Source of the DNA: Burkholderia sp052045245
GTDB taxonomy: Bacteria > Pseudomonadota > Gammaproteobacteria > Burkholderiales > Burkholderiaceae
Length of the DNA stretch: 64,000 nt
NCBI RefSeq assembly: GCF_052045245.1
Contig: NZ_JBQEON010000023.1
Span: 56,883 to 120,882, forward strand
Direction of reading: 5' to 3'
Of this stretch, positions 35,071-43,302 are shown piece by piece. The notes under the pieces were generated by a model. It saw nothing but the letters and a program-made list of their open reading frames with translations. It had not been told where the DNA came from and ran no database searches. Numbering within the stretch: the stretch's first letter is position 1; each line of letters begins with the position of its first letter. The translations under genes and the position numbers were made by a program.

Positions 35071-36998
35071 TCACCCACCTCCTGTCCGTCGAGACGCCGC
35101 AGGACCTTTTCAGCATACCCCAAGATCTGCTTTGCACGCGCCCGTCCTCCAGGACCCATGTCGTCCAGCGCGAGAGCCTCATTCTGTTGATCCTTGATGC
35201 CTTCCCAGACCGGGCGATGCTCCTGGCTGATAACACCGAAACTGCAGTCCACGCACATCTGAGCTTCGAATACGCAAAGACCACCACATCCGTTACCCTT
35301 GGCGTTCCCGACGCACCAAGAATGGCCGGTGCCATTGAGCGTGATCGTATCTGCATACTCCCGAATCAATTCCTCTTTGTTGGCCGCGGTTCGGACAGAC
35401 GAGCGCCAGTCAGATAGCCAATGTCCGCCATTCGCGAGCGGTGTATCGGAGTCGATAAGTCCGGTGACGATTTCAGTTTGCCGAGAACGCTTTTCGTCGG
35501 CGATCATTCCCATGAGTTCGACGTCGACCTCATACTCATCGCTCCCCCCATCCGCATAGTATGTGGTCATATCAATACTCCAATGACCGAAGTGATCCCG
35601 CAGGTACAGTAGGTCGCCAAGTTCTGCGCGCGCGATGTACTTTGCATAGCTGCGTCGGAACTGGTGAGGATGAAGTGCATAGGGTTGGCCGTCGTCGCCG
35701 CGGATGCCGTGGTCTTTACAAAAGTTTTTCAGGTTTTCCCCGATCGCTTTTCCCGAAAGGACCGAAACTGTGCCACCCTTGTCGCCACCGGTCGACAGAA
35801 ATAGCTTCTTCTTCTGTCTGCGTACCGTGTCGAGACGCTTCGCCAGTTGAACTTTCGTCGTGGTATGCGCTATTGCAATGCTTTGCATTATTTCGTGTTC
35901 TTCGTTCGCGATTCGGTCACGAAGTGGCGCAGTTAGCTTCGATAGTACCTCTACTGCCTCCGCGACCACGGCGGGCACAAGCCAACGCTTGGAGCGGACT
36001 CCGGTTTTATAGATCGTTCCGTGCAGCCAGAGGATATCGGTACTCCCGTCGTGGCTCTTGCCAGGTACGATGCAACGTTCTTCGAGCGACATCATTTCGG
36101 AGTCGCGAATGCCTGAGAACATATCAATGACGATATAGCAGGCAGTGCGCAATCTCGTTTGCGCCGTCCTCAGATCGGTCGCTCCAGAATAGCCTGCCGC
36201 GCGAGCCGCATCGGAGCTCGCCATTGCTTGATACCACCATCCTTTGTCGGCCAACGTCATCTCGAGTCTAGCCGCCTGTGTGGCCTCAGACGCGGCCAAA
36301 ATCTTGATTGAGCGATTGCGTACGTAGTCGATAGCAACTTCTGCGATTCTCTTTGCGATCGCGTCAGCGATGACGAGTGTCTTCGGTTTCGCGTACTCTC
36401 GGAGTTGTGTCCCCGATAGAGAATGGCTTGTCTCGTGAGGCCACGGATGCTCTTGAAGGGCATCATGAAGTTTGCCTCTTTGCCGATACAAATCCTCGAG
36501 AATGAGAAGGCGGGCGGACGCTTGACGCGAAGAAATGGCGGCGCCAGAGATATTTTTTCTTGCCTGGGCTACATAGTCCAACGTGTGGCCTTTCAGATCA
36601 GAAAACCGCGTAATCCCGCGGGATACCATCCACCTCAAGAGCGGAGTGATATTTTCTATCTTGGTGCATAGGGTCAAAAATCCCGGACGCTTTCGACCCT
36701 CAACAGGATCAGAAAATAGCGACCAGATATAGTCCTTCGTCGCTTCGAGAAGTTTCTCGTACTTCGGATGGGTAAGCGGACATCCATCTGGCATGCCAAT
36801 GCGCCAATCGATCTGTTTTCTAGACTGGTTCTTGTTTTCCTGGGGAATATAGGGCGAGAAGTCCCAAACCGTATCTTTATACCGGCTGAGGGGCAACGAT
36901 GTGCCGTCAGGAAGGGATGTGTATGAGACAGGCATACGAGCCTTGTCGGTCGCATCAACTTCTTTGAGGGGGCGCAGATCAAGCAGGCTTAGCGTCAC
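35067..36998 (-). CDS. ginC: Large tyrosine recombinase (GinC-like)
   Basis: The 643-residue protein has the tyrosine recombinase catalytic domain in its middle (about 270-500): DMFSGIRDSEMMSL holds the first catalytic Arg, LHPHQFRRSYAKYI the His-x2-Arg pair, and FGHWSIDMTTYYA the terminal His/Trp and the nucleophilic Tyr. About 140 C-terminal residues follow, with a Cys-rich patch (CVGNAKGNGCGGLC) that may bind zinc. It starts with GTG overlapping the ginB stop. Three such enzymes in one operon are needed for GInt recombination according to published work on that class. Confidence 0.87.
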   Translation of the reverse strand: MTLSLLDLRPLKEVDATDKARMPVSYTSLPDGTSLPLSRYKDTVWDFSPYIPQENKNQSRKQIDWRIGMPDGCPLTHPKYEKLLEATKDYIWSLFSDPVEGRKRPGFLTLCTKIENITPLLRWMVSRGITRFSDLKGHTLDYVAQARKNISGAAISSRQASARLLILEDLYRQRGKLHDALQEHPWPHETSHSLSGTQLREYAKPKTLVIADAIAKRIAEVAIDYVRNRSIKILAASEATQAARLEMTLADKGWWYQAMASSDAARAAGYSGATDLRTAQTRLRTACYIVIDMFSGIRDSEMMSLEERCIVPGKSHDGSTDILWLHGTIYKTGVRSKRWLVPAVVAEAVEVLSKLTAPLRDRIANEEHEIMQSIAIAHTTTKVQLAKRLDTVRRQKKKLFLSTGGDKGGTVSVLSGKAIGENLKNFCKDHGIRGDDGQPYALHPHQFRRSYAKYIARAELGDLLYLRDHFGHWSIDMTTYYADGGSDEYEVDVELMGMIADEKRSRQTEIVTGLIDSDTPLANGGHWLSDWRSSVRTAANKEELIREYADTITLNGTGHSWCVGNAKGNGCGGLCVFEAQMCVDCSFGVISQEHRPVWEGIKDQQNEALALDDMGPGGRARAKQILGYAEKVLRRLDGQEVGE

Positions 36999-38653
36999 AG
37001 AACACCTCCTTTCCAGGTCGGATGGGGATTCACTCGTGCTCTTTCCTTTGCGGCCTCGACAAGTACGTCGGAGAACTGTGGCGCGATGTCGACGTCAATG
37101 CGGCGAAGAATCGGGCCATAGGTCTTGACCCAATGACTAGGATTCATCTTGGAACGCTCACTGAGAAGGCGGTAATAGAAACTGAAGAGACGCCACAGAT
37201 CGTCTTCGAACACACACATGCTCGGACATTTGAAGCACGCAAAAAACTTCTTGCAGACGGAATCACCGTCGCGGAACGGATTCTTGCATCGAGCTATCCC
37301 CGTGTTGTATCCACCAGAAAGAAGGTCTTGTACCGAGTGCAACGGAATGCCACCATCTGCCGCCAATAGAACCTTGCCTGCTACATCGATTCTTGTGAAG
37401 TGGCTTACCATGCCGTCGACAACCAAGGCATGATCGCGTACAGCCTCCATCGACATGTCGATGTAATGTCGAGCCGTAGTTTCCGCGGATGCATGACCCA
37501 AAGCCTGTTGTACGCGTCGAATATCACGTGTACGTCGGTACAACTCAGTAGCAAAGGTAGGACGAAGTCTCGCTACATTGAGAGGAAGTGGTTGATCGGC
37601 GTCGTCAACTATTTTATGTCGAAGTCCAAATTGCTTGACTGCCTGGTTTGCAATTAGGCCTGTAATTCGCACGACCTGGCCAGCACGCGTTCCGGCGGAA
37701 ATTTGTCGTCGTAGAAAAACATACTCGCGATCGCGCTCAGCTGCATCGGCAGACAGCGAGGCCGTAAAGTTGCATATGAATCGAAAATGATCGCCAACAC
37801 TAGCTGGGATCGTCTGCATGGATGGAGTTTGATCGTGATTTGTTCCTGCTTTCCGGACAGATGTCGAATGCGTCGACCAACCGCGTCGCTTCGTGGTGAC
37901 CAAGATTTCCCGGTCTGCCAAAGGGTGTTCCCGCAGGCTGTCACGACGGAGATCGAGAAGTGGCTGCATATTTCGCCCGGTCGCGAGAGCGAGTGAGACG
38001 ATGTGCACGGCCATAATTTGGAGCGGCGTCAGACGATGCGTCCCACCGCCGTGGATCAAGACAAGATCCTTGTGGAGGGCAGCAACAATGCGCTTATGTT
38101 CTGCTGCGGAATAGCTTTGTCTCTTTGGTGCCTGCTTGTTTGCGTTCGGGTACGGGTTTTGAGGAAACGTGAGCAGTGGGCTGACAGCTTCAGGGGCACG
38201 TTTCTGGCGATTAACGAGTACGGACTTCACGTGACCATAGACCTTTCGCTTCGAGATGACCGACCATGGTCTCCCGCTCCTCTTTACTAGCTGAAGTTCA
38301 AGCCATGCGAGGAATTGATCAATCAATTTTCTGTCTATCTGATGCAGATGAGTAACGGTTTGACCTAAATCTGAAATTTCGTCGAGAAAGCGAAAGAATG
38401 TCCGAACTACACTTTCGTAGTAGACCGCAAGCGTAATGCCGACAAGCTCGTGGCGCATGCTCCAGAATGCGTCGCGAATATGGCTGACAAGTTCGACTCG
38501 ATCATTGTTGCAGTGTGGTCTGAAGTCAAAGTAGATTTCTCCATGGTGTTGGCATGTGATGTGAAATTCCCAACCAGGAGCCAAGTCGACGACGTTGCCG
38601 GAATCAATGGTAAGGTTTGCTTTTCGGTCGAGCCGTGAACGTCTAATTGCCAT
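36995..38653 (-). CDS. ginB: Tyrosine recombinase (GinB-like)
   Basis: The 552-residue protein has the integrase catalytic domain: ALATGRNMQPLLDL with the first Arg, LNVARLRPTFATELYRR as the His/Arg box variant, and LGHASAETTARHYID with the catalytic Tyr. The first active-site box has Arg where many integrases have His-x-x-Arg (RLRPTF), which I note as a variant. A Cys-rich C-terminal segment (CKKFFACFKCPSMC) resembles that of GinC. ATG 38653 is chosen because it overlaps the ginA stop by 11 bases; an in-frame upstream start would overlap ginA more. Confidence 0.87.
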   Translation of the reverse strand: MAIRRSRLDRKANLTIDSGNVVDLAPGWEFHITCQHHGEIYFDFRPHCNNDRVELVSHIRDAFWSMRHELVGITLAVYYESVVRTFFRFLDEISDLGQTVTHLHQIDRKLIDQFLAWLELQLVKRSGRPWSVISKRKVYGHVKSVLVNRQKRAPEAVSPLLTFPQNPYPNANKQAPKRQSYSAAEHKRIVAALHKDLVLIHGGGTHRLTPLQIMAVHIVSLALATGRNMQPLLDLRRDSLREHPLADREILVTTKRRGWSTHSTSVRKAGTNHDQTPSMQTIPASVGDHFRFICNFTASLSADAAERDREYVFLRRQISAGTRAGQVVRITGLIANQAVKQFGLRHKIVDDADQPLPLNVARLRPTFATELYRRTRDIRRVQQALGHASAETTARHYIDMSMEAVRDHALVVDGMVSHFTRIDVAGKVLLAADGGIPLHSVQDLLSGGYNTGIARCKNPFRDGDSVCKKFFACFKCPSMCVFEDDLWRLFSFYYRLLSERSKMNPSHWVKTYGPILRRIDVDIAPQFSDVLVEAAKERARVNPHPTWKGGVL

Positions 38654-39773
38654 TTCGTAGTGCCTCGCAAAGTTCAGCCTGATAGCCGTCGACATCGTCA
38701 TACTGCACAAGGTCAGAGGCATGGACGTACTGCTCCGTCGTCGTTATTGAGCTATGGCCCATGCGATCTCTAACCCATAAGATCGCTTGACTTTGAGTTC
38801 TAGCCCGGCTCATTCGAAGCAGTTCGTAGGTTCCGAATGTGTGACGGAGCATGTGTGGATGGCATTTGATCCCTGTTTTCGTGCTTGCCTTAGCAAATGC
38901 ATTGTTCATGCCGGTCAATGACAAAGGTGCGCCGCTCTCTGCGAGAAACAAGAGCGTCGTTTCCCGTCTATATAGGCGTTTGTGTTTATTGAGCAGCTTT
39001 GGCCAGATAAATGTGAAGTAGTCGTAGAGAGCTACCGCTAGATCGTATGGCAGCATAATTGTGCGATCTTTCCTTCCCTTGGTTGGAATGATAGACGGAT
39101 CAAGATGAATGGGGATTTGTTTGGTTGCATCTCGTCCTGAGGGATTAGGTAGAACACGGTAATCAAAGCCAACCACCTCCTCGCGACGCATCCCCGTAAG
39201 AAGCATCAGATAGCCCATCAGCCGAAGTCGATGGGGCGACAAGGCATCAAGGAACACCTTTGCCTGGTCCAGATGAAGAAACATCGGAAGAGATTTGTGA
39301 GTACGGAGCGTTAGTTCGTTTGCTTCGAAACGTCCGCCGGATGCATTGATATGCGCGAGGAATTCTTTTGATTTTGGTACCCAAACCTCCTCTTTCGAGA
39401 ATGGGAGTGAGTGCACGAGACCCGACGTAACGGCCCATCCGTAAAATGCACTGACGGCTCTGACTCGTTGGTTGACAGTACTTGTAGCGCATCCTCGTTC
39501 GATCATGGCATCACGCCAAGCAGCAAGCTGCACGGAATTGACCTTTTTCCAGGCAAGGGAGTTTGCCTCGAGAAATGCGAAGAACTCGAAGATGGCAAAA
39601 CCGTAGGCTCGCCAGGTGTTTGGGGAGCGTGTACGACCTTTCACGGTCGCGATGTATCGAAGGTACTGGTTGGGTGTCTCGACAAGTTCCATGTTCTTGT
39701 CGCAAAGAAATGGAACTTTTGGTCGAACCTGGCCGGCTACCTTGTAAGTGACGTCAGTAAAGAAAAGTTTCAT
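38643..39773 (-). CDS. ginA: Tyrosine recombinase (GinA-like)
   Basis: The 376-residue protein has a SAM-like N-terminal core-binding domain (residues about 30-120) and a catalytic domain with LLTGMRREEVVGF (Arg), HPHMLRHTFGTYEL (His-x2-Arg), and MGHSSITTTEQYVHA (His and the Tyr nucleophile). All canonical residues are present. It is the first gene of the operon and lies nearest the cargo. The promoter must lie in the AT-rich DNA just upstream. Confidence 0.88.
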   Translation of the reverse strand: MKLFFTDVTYKVAGQVRPKVPFLCDKNMELVETPNQYLRYIATVKGRTRSPNTWRAYGFAIFEFFAFLEANSLAWKKVNSVQLAAWRDAMIERGCATSTVNQRVRAVSAFYGWAVTSGLVHSLPFSKEEVWVPKSKEFLAHINASGGRFEANELTLRTHKSLPMFLHLDQAKVFLDALSPHRLRLMGYLMLLTGMRREEVVGFDYRVLPNPSGRDATKQIPIHLDPSIIPTKGRKDRTIMLPYDLAVALYDYFTFIWPKLLNKHKRLYRRETTLLFLAESGAPLSLTGMNNAFAKASTKTGIKCHPHMLRHTFGTYELLRMSRARTQSQAILWVRDRMGHSSITTTEQYVHASDLVQYDDVDGYQAELCEALRNGN

Positions 39774-40149
39774 TTTTGAAGTTGAAAAATGTATCAGTTG
39801 ATAAGGATCACGAATTTATATGTTTTCATATGAATTTGACGTATGTGTGAATATGGAGTTAATTTTGTAGCATACCGAATGAATTTGACGTAGACCGGTG
39901 ATGTCAATTTTTGGGGGGCGTTGGTGAAGGGGGATGCAGACCCACGATGATCGCGTCAATGCTTCCATGACGGAACGTGAGACAGTTTTGCTATACGTGT
40001 CTGAAGTTGTGTGTACTTCGCCGTCGAATGTCGCGGCAGCATGCCAGCGGAATTTCCGATCGGCGGCTTAATCCCGTGCGGCGCTAGGCTGCGCCGAGCG
40101 CTCACAACGGCTTCGGATCGTGTGGAATCGCGATCTCAACGGCGCGGAC
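39774..40149. other. AT-rich ginA upstream region with 14-bp direct repeats
   Basis: No gene is seen. ATGAATTTGACGTA occurs twice as a perfect direct repeat (39830-39843 and 39879-39892), 49 bases apart, close to five turns of the helix. The DNA around it is strikingly AT-rich. The repeats may be recombinase or regulator binding sites at the ginA promoter. Confidence 0.55.
39830..39892 (+). repeat. Two 14-bp direct repeats upstream of ginA
   Basis: Perfect copies of ATGAATTTGACGTA lie at 39830-39843 and 39879-39892. Same-face spacing suggests paired protein binding. No further full copy is seen nearby. Confidence 0.85.
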
Positions 40150-40450
40150 GCGCCGGCAGCCAATCGAAGCGAGCGCAGCTTCTGCGGCATTGAGAGAGCG
40201 GCTTCGGCGATGATCGCGGTATCGCGGGCGTCGGTCTTGGCTTCGCCGGCGTGCAGATCAGCGATGCGGCGCATGGCCAGTCCGGGCAGATAGGCGACGA
40301 GTACGCCTTCAGCGCGGGCGACGGCCACAGGGAGCGAGCACATGGTGGAAGGCTGATCGACGACGAACAGCAGTCGACCGTGAGTCTTGAGTCGGCGATG
40401 AGGACGCGCAGCTTGACCTCGTCGTTAGGTAGCGCCTTGTCGTGCACGCA
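40150..40450 (-). pseudogene. IS110-family transposase remnant
   Basis: On the minus strand the frames give KALPNDEVKLRVLIAD, then after a one-base shift LKTHGRLLFVVDQPST, PVAVARAEG and YLPGLAMRRIADLHAGEAKTDARD. These are the conserved N-terminal part of IS110-type (DEDD) transposases. A single missing base at about 40,390 breaks the frame, and both the N-terminal start and the C-terminal two thirds are absent. No flanking repeats are visible. It marks past insertion activity next to the recombination module. Confidence 0.8.
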
Positions 40451-40506
40451 TGCATGTGCTCGGTGTCGCGCAAGCGACTTGATGCGCTGGGAACTCAGTC
40501 ATCAAG

Positions 40507-40749
40507 TCAAGCGGCGCGCATCGCCGGTCGCGTTGCAGCTGGGGGGAATACGTACCATAAGCCGTCATCGTGTCGGAAGAAAAATATCGCCAACGATCGG
40601 TCAGGCTTGGCGGACTCAACACAGACACAGCGTCCTTCGCGATATACCTTGTCCCTGAGCTGGAAGCGCTTGATGCGAATCGGTGACGTGTCGGAGGGGG
40701 CAAGCCACTTGTCGATCAACCTGCGCAAACAATACCCGTCGTAGTTCAT
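40507..40749 (-). CDS. Hypothetical small protein
   Basis: I do not recognise this 80-residue product. It starts MNYDGYCLRRLIDKWLAP and contains REGRCVCVES and IFFFRHDDGLWYVFPP. Its composition is mixed and protein-like, unlike shadow frames in GC-rich DNA, with a likely alternating beta-strand section at the end. It lies between the IS110 remnant and the tetR upstream region, on the opposite strand to tetR. It could be real or a fragment. Confidence 0.45.
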   Translation of the reverse strand: MNYDGYCLRRLIDKWLAPSDTSPIRIKRFQLRDKVYREGRCVCVESAKPDRSLAIFFFRHDDGLWYVFPPAATRPAMRAA

Positions 40750-41121
40750 CGCACTCTCCATGACCCGTCACCGCGACTCGACCACCTTGTGAGTCCGCAC
40801 CTTGGCGCATGCGGTACCGCCAAGGCGCGGGTGCTCCGATTTGCCCTCGGGTAACTTGACTTCCGGGCTGGTGTCGGGCGGTCATTATCAGTCGCATGAC
40901 TTATTTATACAGTCATGCGACTGATATAGCAATGTCGTGACGCCTAGGAAAATCACCTATCTGCCTGATAAATAGAAGAAATATAATGGGGGCCGATCTT
41001 TTCATGCTCGATTGACTGGCAATTATCAGTCGCGTGACATATTCTTTATAACAGGGTGGTTGCTCGCCATGGTGGCTAAGGCGGCGACTGATGAACTGAC
41101 TGCGATCGCTCGGTCGAGGGA
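40750..41121. promoter_or_regulatory. tetR upstream region with large operator-like palindrome
   Basis: No gene is seen. Perfect 16-bp inverted arms TATCAGTCGCATGACT (40886-40901) and AGTCATGCGACTGATA (40911-40926) flank the AT-rich spacer TATTTATAC. A third copy, TATCAGTCGCGTGACA, lies at 41024-41039, next to TTGACT (41012-41017), a possible -35 element. The repeated TCAGTCGCRTGAC unit is likely the recognition site of the TetR protein encoded downstream. Confidence 0.7.
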
Positions 41122-41841
41122 ATGTTGATATCTGAGCGGTTGGACCGTCCGAAGCGCACACCGGCGGCTGCCGGCAAGAGGTCAAAGATGAGGGAACTGA
41201 CGATTGAGCTGACAGAGGCTAAAGAGTTAGCCGACGAGCCAAAGCGTCGCGGCAACAGAACGACACGAATCCCCGAAATCGTGGAGGCCGCGATCAATGT
41301 GCTCGCGCAGTACGGTAACGTTGGCTTCGCTTTGCGCCGCGTGGCAAGCGATGTTGGGATCCACCTGGCGACCTTGCAGCACTACTTTCCGACCAGAGAA
41401 GACCTTTTGCGAGCGGCGTTGGAGGCGGTGGCAACACGATATCTGATGCTCTATGAAAGTGTGGTCGACGACGATGATCTATCGCCGGAGGCTCGGCTGG
41501 ATGCCATCGCAGATATCGTCTTTGACGAGTTGGTCAAGCGTGGTACGCACATTGCACCATTTTGCCTGGAAGTCTGGAGCATGGCCGAGCGCGAAGAATT
41601 TGCCCGAGACCTGATGGCAAGTTTCAACCGTCGATTCCAGGAGACGTTCGCCCGACTGCTGGCCAAGATCAATCGATCGCTTACACCCCGGGAGTGCGCG
41701 TTACGCGGTCGTCTGCTGTACTCCCATTTGGCCGGTTTGATCGTTTTAGTCCGGCCGGCACATGGCGCATCGTCAGACGATGAAGCACTTCGCGCTGCGA
41801 CGAAGGCTGTCTGGAGGGCGCTCAGCTGCGCTTCACAGTAG
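41122..41841 (+). CDS. TetR-family regulator
   Basis: The 239-residue protein has a TetR N-terminal domain around residues 45-95 (IVEAAINVLAQYGNVGFALRRVASDVGI with HLATLQHYFPTREDLLRAAL), where the helix-turn-helix lies, and an all-helical ligand domain after it. A basic N-terminal extension of about 40 residues precedes the HTH. GAGGG lies close before the ATG. Palindromic repeats upstream suggest self-repression. It is followed 55 bases later by araC on the same strand, so both probably control the catabolic cluster. Confidence 0.9.
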   Translation: MLISERLDRPKRTPAAAGKRSKMRELTIELTEAKELADEPKRRGNRTTRIPEIVEAAINVLAQYGNVGFALRRVASDVGIHLATLQHYFPTREDLLRAALEAVATRYLMLYESVVDDDDLSPEARLDAIADIVFDELVKRGTHIAPFCLEVWSMAEREEFARDLMASFNRRFQETFARLLAKINRSLTPRECALRGRLLYSHLAGLIVLVRPAHGASSDDEALRAATKAVWRALSCASQ

Positions 41842-41896
41842 CGCGGCACGAGAAGGTAATACAACGTAAATGACCCACTAATGATGGGGGAGACAC

Positions 41897-42922
41897 ATGT
41901 ACGCACCTATTCAACAGTTGTCGTCCGATCCACAAGGTTTCGAGCGTCTGACATCGCAGCGGCTGTGCGAGGCGTTTGACGGCGAGCGGTTGGAACTCGA
42001 GTCTTCCCGGAATCGGTTTGAGCCGGTCGGAAAGATTACGCGTCGCCGATTGAGTAGCATTGAAATGCTGCGTTCCGAGGCGGCGATTTCCAATCGTCCG
42101 TTCGGAATCCGTCGAGATTCGAAAAGCGGCAGGGGCGGGCAGGACGAGTTAATTTTAGTCGTCGTTCTGGCAAGTCAACTGTCATGTGAAATCGGGAATA
42201 ACTACTACACTTTGGCCGAGGGCGACATTGCGCTCATCGGCCCGGAGCACCCTGGCCGGTTGGAGTTCTCGGCAGGCTTTGATGGGCTATGGGTACGTCT
42301 TCCGAAAATCGAATCACACATTAGACGCGTGATTTTTCAGGATGCGGTAGACAGAAAATTTGATAGCCGGCACGGAATCATGCATGTCCTGTTGAGAACG
42401 CTGCTGAGCACATACGAGTCGGCGAATTCGATTGCAGCGGATAGCGTCCCGTGGCTGGAGAGCAGTTTGCTGGATCTCATCGCGGCGGCGGTAAGCGCCA
42501 GTTCGATCGAGGCGAAAGAGGGGCCTGCAACGACGTATAGTCGCGCGACTCTGCAGCGGATCAAATCGCACATTGTCGCCAGGTTGCACGACGACACCCT
42601 TACCCCATCTTCCATCGCAAGCGCCATGGGCATAAGTGTTCGTCGCCTGAATGAACTCTTCGCTCAATGTCAGACCACGGTAACAGAGTGGATCATCGCG
42701 GAGCGACTCGAGCGATGCAGAAAACGATTGCTTCTTAGAAGCCAAGTCAGGGAAACAATTTGCCAAGTAGCGTACGAAGAAGGATTCAAGAACATTAGCC
42801 ACTTCAATCGAGCCTTCAAGAATCGATTTGGCGAAAGCCCAGGCCAACTGAGAGATCGTATCCGCCGCGAATGCCTTCCGTCAGTCGACGCCGAAAGGGG
42901 CGTCCAACTGGAAATCATGTGA
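41897..42922 (+). CDS. AraC/XylS-family regulator
   Basis: The 341-residue protein has an N-terminal cupin-like AraC ligand-binding domain (about 45-185) and two C-terminal helix-turn-helix motifs (about 225-325, TPSSIASAMGISVRRLNELF and ICQVAYEEGFKNISHFNRAFKNRFGESP). That arrangement is the one found in aromatic-pathway activators such as XylS. It lies 380 bases before the dioxygenase operon in the same direction and is the likely activator in response to the aromatic substrate or an intermediate. Confidence 0.92.
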   Translation: MYAPIQQLSSDPQGFERLTSQRLCEAFDGERLELESSRNRFEPVGKITRRRLSSIEMLRSEAAISNRPFGIRRDSKSGRGGQDELILVVVLASQLSCEIGNNYYTLAEGDIALIGPEHPGRLEFSAGFDGLWVRLPKIESHIRRVIFQDAVDRKFDSRHGIMHVLLRTLLSTYESANSIAADSVPWLESSLLDLIAAAVSASSIEAKEGPATTYSRATLQRIKSHIVARLHDDTLTPSSIASAMGISVRRLNELFAQCQTTVTEWIIAERLERCRKRLLLRSQVRETICQVAYEEGFKNISHFNRAFKNRFGESPGQLRDRIRRECLPSVDAERGVQLEIM

Positions 42923-43302
42923 GCATCTGTATGCCCGTGCCCGTGCCCGTGCCCGTGCCCGTGCTGACGCGCCCTGTTCCACCGCGCGAACGCGCTATCA
43001 ACTAACGTCCATCGTTCTCTGCGGCATGACGCTCGTCATGCCGTCACACCGGGCATCCCTCCCAACGTTTCCACTCCGCGGCCGGCAGCATCGTTCATCG
43101 ATGCTGTCGCGCGAAGCATCGCCATGTGATGCGCGGATGTCGCTGCCCGACAAGCAAAGCTTTTCCGCGCTGTGAGCAAAGGTGGACAGTCCGCGAACGC
43201 CTATTGTTCGAGTAACGGAAATGCGCGCGACGCTCACACCAACGGCCGCATACCGCAATAAGAGCCGATGCTTCGCCATGGGCAACTATCTAGGAGACGC
43301 AA
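42923..43302. promoter_or_regulatory. Promoter region of the dioxygenase operon
   Basis: No gene is seen. The region contains the (GCCCGT)5 array, a perfect 10-bp inverted repeat CGGCATGACG/CGTCATGCCG with a 2-nt spacer (43022-43043), and a 7-bp inverted repeat AGCATCG/CGATGCT (43088-43106). The first inverted repeat has no U-run, so it may be an operator rather than a terminator. The AraC and TetR proteins are candidates to bind here. Confidence 0.55.
42933..42963 (+). repeat. GCCCGT hexanucleotide repeat
   Basis: Five perfect GCCCGT units follow the araC stop by 10 bases. The array is non-coding and may vary in copy number. Confidence 0.9.

Noticed and set aside
42923..42970. CRISPR-like or direct-repeat array after araC
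   Set aside because: The units are 6 bases with no spacers, so it is a microsatellite. No CRISPR array was seen anywhere in the window.
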